Program-made: the position numbers and the translations under genes | Shown here: positions 31,060-35,911 of the stretch, piece after piece | Layout of the letters: each line of letters opens with the position of its first letter | Numbering within the stretch: position 1 is the first letter of the stretch | Origin: CAG-217 sp963605415 | Lineage (GTDB): Bacteria; Bacillota; Clostridia; Oscillospirales; Acutalibacteraceae | DNA length: 35,911 nucleotides | NCBI GenBank assembly: GCA_963605415.1 | Contig: CAVCUL010000019.1 | Coordinates: 1 to 35,911 of the forward strand | Reading direction: 5' to 3' | Notes under the pieces: generated by a model | Database searches by the model: none | Seen by the model: only the letters and a program-made list of their open reading frames with translations | What the model was told of the DNA's origin: nothing

Positions 31060-32124
31060 ATGCAATACACCATTCCCCCCTTTGGCCCCCTGTGGACGGA
31101 CGGCGTGTTTACCGTGCCCACCTGCGTGGCCGACCGTTACTTAAAACTGGCCAGCGCCTACCAACTTCAGGCGCTGCTGCTGCTTTTGCGCCACGGCGGC
31201 AGTCTCAGCACCCGAGAGCTGGCCGCCGCCCTGGGTATCCCGGAGCGGGACGCCGACAGCATTATGGACTTTTGGGTGGCCGAGGGTCTGCTCCAAACCG
31301 GCGACGCCCCGGTGGCCCCTGCGCCTGCCCAGCCCGCCACGGTACAGTTCCCGGTGATGACAAAAGTGCCCCCCAATATGGGCGCACCGGCCAGCCTGAC
31401 GGTTCATCCCCCGGTGACGGAACCGCCAAAGCCGAAAAAAGAGACCCTGTCACCCCCTCGGCTGACCCCGCGGGACATTGTGACCCTGTGCCGGGAGAAC
31501 AGCGCCCTGTCCGACCTGCTGGCCGAGGCCCAGACCGTGCTGGGGCGCACCATCAGCACCGCCGAGCAGGAAATGCTGGTGAATATGCACACCTACTACG
31601 AGCTGCCGCCGGAAGTGATCCTGATGCTCCTGGGCTATTACCGGGGCGAAAAAGAAAAGGGCCGCTCCATCAACCTGGCCTACATTAACAAAATGGCCAA
31701 CTCCTGGTCCGAGGACGGGGTGCGCACTGTGGCGGACGCAGACGAAAAGCTGCTGTACCTGAGCGGCACGGACAAGCTGTGGGACAAGGTGATCGCCATG
31801 ACCGGCATTCGCCATCGGTCGCCCACCGCCCGCCAGCGCCAAATGGTGGCGGACTGGGGCCGGGATTTCAGCGACGATATGCTGCAACTGGCCTGCGATA
31901 TTATGAAAGAGAACGCCGACAAGCCCTCGCTGAAATATATGGACAGCGTGCTGCGCCGGTGGAAGAAAGAGGGGCTGACCACCCCCACCAAGGTGCAGGA
32001 GCAGCAACAGAGCTTTACTGCCGCCAAGGCCAAAAAGACCGACGGCCGCCTGCAAGGCAAGCCCTCCTACGACCTGGAACAGATCAAGAGAGACACCATG
32101 AACAATACGGATATTAAATTCTAA
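31060..32124 (+). CDS. DnaD-domain primosome protein
   Basis: Replication-restart/initiation protein of the Firmicute DnaD/DnaB group, which helps load the helicase. In 354 residues: an N-terminal winged-helix region (about 30-95, with L-R-H-G-G-S-L-S-T-R-E-L-A-A-A-L-G), a proline-rich linker (about 100-150), then two DnaD-like helical domains. Markers include T-P-R-D-I-V-T-L-C, Y-Y-E-L-P-P-E-V-I-L-M-L-L-G-Y and K-Y-M-D-S-V-L-R-R-W. The frame is open from 30925, but the start is set at 31060, downstream of the promoter and an AAGAGGA site. The helicase-loader gene follows 9 bases after the stop. Confidence 0.88.
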   Translation: MQYTIPPFGPLWTDGVFTVPTCVADRYLKLASAYQLQALLLLLRHGGSLSTRELAAALGIPERDADSIMDFWVAEGLLQTGDAPVAPAPAQPATVQFPVMTKVPPNMGAPASLTVHPPVTEPPKPKKETLSPPRLTPRDIVTLCRENSALSDLLAEAQTVLGRTISTAEQEMLVNMHTYYELPPEVILMLLGYYRGEKEKGRSINLAYINKMANSWSEDGVRTVADADEKLLYLSGTDKLWDKVIAMTGIRHRSPTARQRQMVADWGRDFSDDMLQLACDIMKENADKPSLKYMDSVLRRWKKEGLTTPTKVQEQQQSFTAAKAKKTDGRLQGKPSYDLEQIKRDTMNNTDIKF

Positions 32125-32133
32125 GGAGAAGCT

Positions 32134-33102
32134 ATGTACAGTTCCGATCTTTACCAAAAAGCGCTGAACCGGCTGGATCGCCGCCGAGAGGAGGACGAGC
32201 TGCGCACCGCCGCCACATTGGCAGAGGTCAGCGCCAAGGTCCCCCGGCTGGAGGAAATTCAAAATCAGCTGCGACAAGTGGGTTTCTCCATCTCCAAGGC
32301 GTTCTTTGCCAAAGACGCAAAGGCGGAGATCGACGAGCTGCAAGCGGAGAGCCTGCGCCTGCAAGGGGAAAAGGAGCGGCTGCTGGTGGCTGCTGGTTAT
32401 GCGCCGGACGCCCTGGCCCACCACTACCGGTGTCCCACCTGCAAGGACACCGGCTATGTAGGCGACCGAATGTGCACCTGCCAGCGAGAGCTGCTCAAGG
32501 ACCTGCAGCGAGAGGCCATCCGTCGCCTGGCGCCCCTGGACAGCTGCACCTTTGACAGCTTTGACACCAACTATTACCCGGAGACGGCGGAGGACAACGG
32601 CATTTCGCCCCGGGCCAAGGCGGAGAAGATCGCCGAGGCCTGCCACCGCTACGCCCAGCGGGTGTCCCTGCGAGAGCCGGCCAACCTGATGCTCATGGGC
32701 CAGACCGGCCTGGGCAAGACCCACTTGAGCCTGGCCATTGCCAATGTGGCCATCGGCCGGGGTCTGTCCGTGGAGTACGGCACCGCCTATAATATTCTGT
32801 CCGACCTGCAAAATGAGAATTTCGGCCGTACCGGCAACCTGCAATATACCGAGGAGCGGGTGCTCCATACGGATCTGCTGATCCTGGACGACCTGGGCAC
32901 CGAGTACACCTCTGCCTATACCGTGGCCTGCCTGTACAATATCATCAATACCCGCATTCTCTGCGGCCGCCCCACCGTGATCAGCACCAACCTGGGCTTT
33001 GACGAGCTGGCCCAAAAGTACGACCAGCGCATCACCTCCCGCATCGCCGGCGCCTATTCCCGCCTGGTGCTGGTAGGCAACGATATTCGGTATATAAAAT
33101 AA
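32134..33102 (+). CDS. DnaC/DnaI-like helicase-loader ATPase
   Basis: AAA+ ATPase that delivers the replicative helicase to DNA, working with the DnaD protein encoded just upstream. In 322 residues: a helical N-terminus with a coiled segment (about 36-86), a zinc site C100-P-T-C103..C114-T-C116, Walker A G189-Q-T-G-L-G-K-T196, Walker B L-L-I-L-D-D-L-G, and a sensor-like V-I-S-T-N-L with an arginine finger region (D-Q-R-I-T-S-R-I). AAGGAG precedes the ATG. Phage-type DnaC is an alternative, but the paired layout is the normal chromosomal one in Clostridia. Confidence 0.92.
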   Translation: MYSSDLYQKALNRLDRRREEDELRTAATLAEVSAKVPRLEEIQNQLRQVGFSISKAFFAKDAKAEIDELQAESLRLQGEKERLLVAAGYAPDALAHHYRCPTCKDTGYVGDRMCTCQRELLKDLQREAIRRLAPLDSCTFDSFDTNYYPETAEDNGISPRAKAEKIAEACHRYAQRVSLREPANLMLMGQTGLGKTHLSLAIANVAIGRGLSVEYGTAYNILSDLQNENFGRTGNLQYTEERVLHTDLLILDDLGTEYTSAYTVACLYNIINTRILCGRPTVISTNLGFDELAQKYDQRITSRIAGAYSRLVLVGNDIRYIK

Positions 33103-33121
33103 GAACAAATACCGTTTGCCC

Positions 33122-33272
33122 CCGGCCCGATGTGGGCATCGGGCCCTACAATTTCAACCGATTTGCCTCCCTTGTAAAGGGAGGGGGACCACCGCAGGTG
33201 GTGGAGGGATTTGTTTTTATCCCCTCAGTCACTTCGTGACAGCTCCCCTTTATTACATAAAAGGGGAGCCGT
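33122..33272 (-). repeat. Composite palindromic repeat, copy 6 (inverted, rearranged)
   Basis: Begins with the CCGATG-TGGG-CATCGGGCCCTACA module (33127-33150). It then has CCTCCCTT-GTA-AAGGGAGG, CCACC-GCA-GGTGG and GGAGGGATT in inverted order, followed by a separate CCCCTCA-GTCAC-TTC-GTGAC and CTCCCCTTT..AAAGGGGAG unit. It lies between the convergent dnaC and S1 genes. Confidence 0.75.
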
Positions 33273-33286
33273 TTGATCTCTAACAC

Positions 33287-33315
33287 AAAAAAGCACCCTT
33301 ACAGGGTGCTTTTTT
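33287..33315. terminator. Bidirectional terminator overlapping the end of the S1-domain gene
   Basis: 13-bp perfect stem AAAAAAGCACCCT (33287-33299) / AGGGTGCTTTTTT (33303-33315). The 3-base loop holds two bases of the minus-strand stop codon, so the last codons of the S1-domain gene form one arm. Confidence 0.92.
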
Positions 33316-34240
33316 CTATGTTGCGCAGGGCGGCGAAATCTGTGACGATTTGGCGGGGGGCGGTGGGGGTGGAATACACCCAGCGGTCCATACGGGTGCC
33401 GTCCACATAATAGGTTAGGGGCGTCACCGGTGCCGGCGGGTCAAAGGCCTCTACCACCACCAGCTTGATCTTCATTTTCTCCGGCAAAATAGACTTCACA
33501 TACACAGCCACCGGCTGGCCCGACTCCAGAGCGGCGCTGGGCTCTGCCAGGCCCGCCAAATTGGGGGTCAGCTCTACGAACACGCCATACGGCTCTACGC
33601 TGCGCACCACACCGGGCACGGTCTCGCCGGGGGAGAAGCCCGCTGCATTCTGCTGCCAGGTGCCCAGCAACTCCTTTAGACTAAAGGTCAGCTTATCCGG
33701 CTCTCGACTGCGCAGCACCACCTGCAATGCCTGCCCCTCGCGCAGGCGGGCACGGGGGTGGTCAATGCGGCTGACAGAGAGCATATCAATGGGGATCAGG
33801 GCGTTCAGCCCCGCCCCCACATCAATAAACGCGCCGAACTTCTCCAAATGGGTCACCCGGGCAGGGATCACATCTCCCGGCTCCAGGGTGTCCAAAAACT
33901 CTGCCTTGCACCGCAGCTGCACCGCCCGGCGGGAGAGAATGGCGGTAAAGGGGCCGTCGTCCTCCCGCTGAAAGCCTAAAATCGAAAAGCACACCCGCTT
34001 GCCCACCTTGGAGATTAGGGCAATATCCCGCACGGTGCCGTCGTCTATCCCTACGGCACCCTCCTCCCGGGGAATGATCCCCCGCATGGCGCCCAGGTCC
34101 ACATGGAGATTATGCTCCCGGTCGCAAAGCAGCACCCGGCTCTCCAGCACGGACCCCTGCATCATCGCCCGGCGCAGCGCCTCCGGCGTTGTAAATTGCC
34201 GGTCCAGCTCCGCCTCCAGTCCCTCCGGGTAGAATACCAT
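33299..34240 (-). CDS. S1 RNA-binding-domain protein
   Basis: 313 residues with S1 OB-fold repeats at about 25-105, 120-195 and 205-265. The second is most typical (G-D-V-I-P-A-R-V-T-H-L-E-K-F-G-A-F-I-D-V), and the third has V-V-R-S-V-E-P-Y-G-V-F-V-E-L. Such short S1 proteins are common in Clostridia, which often lack full-length ribosomal protein S1, and may bind mRNA or the ribosome; the exact role is unknown. GGAAAGG precedes the ATG. Its last codons lie in a bidirectional terminator. Confidence 0.85.
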   Translation of the reverse strand: MVFYPEGLEAELDRQFTTPEALRRAMMQGSVLESRVLLCDREHNLHVDLGAMRGIIPREEGAVGIDDGTVRDIALISKVGKRVCFSILGFQREDDGPFTAILSRRAVQLRCKAEFLDTLEPGDVIPARVTHLEKFGAFIDVGAGLNALIPIDMLSVSRIDHPRARLREGQALQVVLRSREPDKLTFSLKELLGTWQQNAAGFSPGETVPGVVRSVEPYGVFVELTPNLAGLAEPSAALESGQPVAVYVKSILPEKMKIKLVVVEAFDPPAPVTPLTYYVDGTRMDRWVYSTPTAPRQIVTDFAALRNIEKSTL

Positions 34241-34301
34241 GTTCTCACGCCTTTCCTAATTGCCTGTGCTATAAATATATGCCCGCCCATAGGCGGATAT
34301 G

Positions 34302-34330
34302 TTGTAAAATCGGCCAAAAGGTGCTATACT
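34302..34330 (+). promoter_or_regulatory. Promoter of the DUF951-prfA unit
   Basis: TTGTAA (34302-34307), 17-base spacer, TATACT (34325-34330). Just upstream an inverted repeat CCGCC-CATA-GGCGG (about 34282-34296) lies between the divergent genes and could be a regulatory site. Confidence 0.7.
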
Positions 34331-34361
34331 GTAATATAAGACTAAACGAGGGGAGAGCCCC

Positions 34362-34544
34362 ATGGAATTACAACTGCACGACCGGGTCAAAATGAAAAAG
34401 CCACACCCCTGCGGGTGCGCGATCTTTGAGGTGACCCGCCTGGGCGTAGACTACAAATTAAAATGCACCGGCTGCGGGCGCGAGGTGCTGCTGCCCCGGA
34501 TCAAGGCGGAAAAGCTGATCCGCGGAGTGGTACAGGACGAGTAG
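34362..34544 (+). CDS. DUF951 small zinc-ribbon-like protein
   Basis: 60 residues matching the conserved DUF951 family of Firmicutes: D-R-V-K-M-K-K-P-H-P-C17-G-C19, then R-x-G-V-D-Y-K-L-K-C35-T-G-C38-G-R. The two cysteine pairs suggest a zinc ribbon. Function is unknown; relatives are often next to translation genes, as here with prfA 39 bases downstream. GGGGAG precedes the ATG. Confidence 0.85.
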   Translation: MELQLHDRVKMKKPHPCGCAIFEVTRLGVDYKLKCTGCGREVLLPRIKAEKLIRGVVQDE

Positions 34545-34583
34545 CCCGGCTCCTTTTCATTATATATATAAAAGGAGAAGTAT

Positions 34584-35654
34584 ATGTTTGAAAAACTCAG
34601 CCGTGTAGAAGAACGGTACAACAAAATCGCCGCGGACCTGTGCGACCCGGCGGTGGTGGCAGACATCGGCCGCTACACCGCCCTGATGAAAGAGCAAAAG
34701 CACCTGTCGCCGGTGGTAGAGACCTTTGCCCGCTACAAAACCGCCAAGACGGCGGCGGAAGAAGCCCGGGAGCTGCTGCAAAGCGAGAGCGACCCGGAGC
34801 TGTGCGATCTGGCAAGGGAAGAACTGAAAGAGAACGAAACAGCGCTGGAACAGCTGCAAGAACAGCTGAAGATCCTGCTGCTGCCCCGAGACCCTAACGA
34901 CGACAAGAATGTGATCATTGAGATCCGCGGCGGCGCAGGCGGCGACGAAAGCGCCCTGTTTGCCGGGGTGCTGTATCGTATGTACAGTATGTACGCGGAG
35001 CAAAAGGGATTTAAGAGCGAAATTCTGTCCGAGAACGCCACGGAACTGGGCGGGTACAAGGAGATCAGCTTTTCCATAGACGGCGACGGCGCCTACTCCC
35101 GCTTTAAGTTTGAAAGCGGGGTGCACCGGGTGCAGCGGGTGCCGGAGACGGAGAGCCAGGGCCGGATCCACACCTCCACCGTAACGGTAGCGGTGCTGCC
35201 GGAAGCGGAGGAAGTGGACTTTGAACTGGACCCCAAGGACTTGCAGATCGACACCTTCCGCTCCTCCGGCGCAGGGGGCCAGCACATCAACAAAACCTCC
35301 TCCGCCATTCGCATTACCCACCTGCCCACCGGCACGGTGGTGGAGTGCCAGGACGAGCGCAGCCAACATAAAAACAAAGACAAGGCCATGAAAGTGCTGC
35401 GGGCCCGGCTGTATGACGCAGAAAAGGCCAAGCACGACGCGGCCATTGCCGGCGAGCGAAAAAGCCAGGTAGGCACCGGCGACCGCAGCGAGCGGATCCG
35501 CACCTACAACTACCCCCAGGGACGGGTCACCGACCACCGGATCAACCTGACCCTTTATCGGCTGGAACAGATCTTAAACGGCGATCTGGACGAATTGATC
35601 GACGCCCTGATCACCGCCGACACGGCAGCAAAACTCAGCGCCGCAGAGGAATAA
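34584..35654 (+). CDS. prfA: Peptide chain release factor 1
   Basis: Recognises UAA and UAG and releases the finished peptide on the ribosome. The 356-residue protein has the RF1 tripeptide P187-E-T189 (R-V-P-E-T-E-S-Q-G-R-I-H-T-S; the family shows P-x-T, RF2 has SPF). The catalytic loop is G231-G-Q233 (G-A-G-G-Q-H-I-N-K-T). Length and N-terminal coiled domain are normal, and AAGGAG precedes the ATG. The methyltransferase gene prmC, often adjacent, is not in the window. Confidence 0.96.
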   Translation: MFEKLSRVEERYNKIAADLCDPAVVADIGRYTALMKEQKHLSPVVETFARYKTAKTAAEEARELLQSESDPELCDLAREELKENETALEQLQEQLKILLLPRDPNDDKNVIIEIRGGAGGDESALFAGVLYRMYSMYAEQKGFKSEILSENATELGGYKEISFSIDGDGAYSRFKFESGVHRVQRVPETESQGRIHTSTVTVAVLPEAEEVDFELDPKDLQIDTFRSSGAGGQHINKTSSAIRITHLPTGTVVECQDERSQHKNKDKAMKVLRARLYDAEKAKHDAAIAGERKSQVGTGDRSERIRTYNYPQGRVTDHRINLTLYRLEQILNGDLDELIDALITADTAAKLSAAEE

Positions 35655-35662
35655 TGTAGGAC

Positions 35663-35911
35663 TGATACCGGCGGTGCGATGTGGGCATCGCGCCCTACAT
35701 GGTTGACATTCAAGGCGGGCGGCAGGTTGCCGCCCCTACGGTCAACCGGGTACAAAACGCGAACCGAATAATCCCTCCGTCAACGCCTAACGGCGTTGCC
35801 ACCTCCCTTTACAAGGGAGGCAAATCGGTTACAAAATCTTCGCCCCCCTTGCAAAGGGTGACTCCCCGCAGTGCGGGGAGATGTCGCGCAGCGACAGAGG
35901 GGACGGGCGCC
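35663..35911 (+). repeat. Composite palindromic repeat, copy 7, with flanking modules
   Basis: First GCGATG-TGGG-CATCGC followed by GCCCTACA (35676-35698), then GGCGGGCGGCAGGTTGCCGCCC. The main unit runs from AATCCCTCC (35770) with CAACGCC-TAA-CGGCGTTG, CCTCCCTT-TAC-AAGGGAGG, CCCCCTTGCAAAGGG, CTCCCCGCAGTGCGGGGAG and TGTCGC-GCA-GCGACA, to the window end. No gene is visible after prfA. Confidence 0.82.

Overview
The window looks like a chromosomal segment of a GC-rich, low-oxygen Firmicute of class Clostridia, probably a gut Oscillospiraceae/Ruminococcaceae-type organism. The evidence is the gene repertoire: LexA, a DnaD/DnaC-type primosome pair, L27 with a cleavable N-terminal extension next to its protease Prp, PduL, a single-chain PurL, dockerin- and Ig-like surface proteins, and strong TTGACA/TATAAT promoters with AGGAGG ribosome sites. 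Assignment below class is inference.

Region 1 (about 1-1836) is markedly AT-rich and differs from everything to its right. It holds the end of a MATE transporter, a decayed WYL-regulator C-terminus, a cluster of CATTAGCA octamers, and a complete tRNA-Arg(CCT) with its own promoter and terminator. It ends at a second tRNA-Arg(CCT) gene cut off just after the anticodon. This reads as the right end of an integrated element that broke a host tRNA and supplied a replacement.

Region 2 (1837-10134) is core chromosome: a tRNA-Met/tRNA-Glu unit (minus), then lexA, an Mrp-type Fe-S ATPase, dCMP deaminase, a HAD phosphatase, a membrane-anchored protein, DegV and BirA, all on the plus strand. The rplU-prp-rpmA operon follows with its own promoter and leader, then a short-chain dehydrogenase.

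Region 3 (10238-19734, minus strand) is a surface/sensing block: a 2211-residue secreted protein of repeated Ig-like and helical modules, a secreted LRR protein with a one-EF-hand dockerin-like end, and a PAS-only protein without output domain.

Region 4 (19790-28078) is metabolic: purL, an ApgM-family enzyme that may be a homoserine kinase, MetY and a CsoR-family repressor run together on the plus strand. PduL (minus) and a family-4 uracil-DNA glycosylase (plus) diverge from overlapping promoters.

Region 5 (28102-35911) holds a second membrane-anchored protein with FG-GAP-like repeats, tRNA-Gly, the dnaD-dnaC primosome pair, an S1-domain protein, a DUF951 protein and prfA.

At least seven copies of a composite palindromic repeat lie between genes. 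Their stems vary in sequence but keep base pairing, and they are the most systematic non-coding signal here. No CRISPR array, transposase, integrase or replication origin was seen inside the window.
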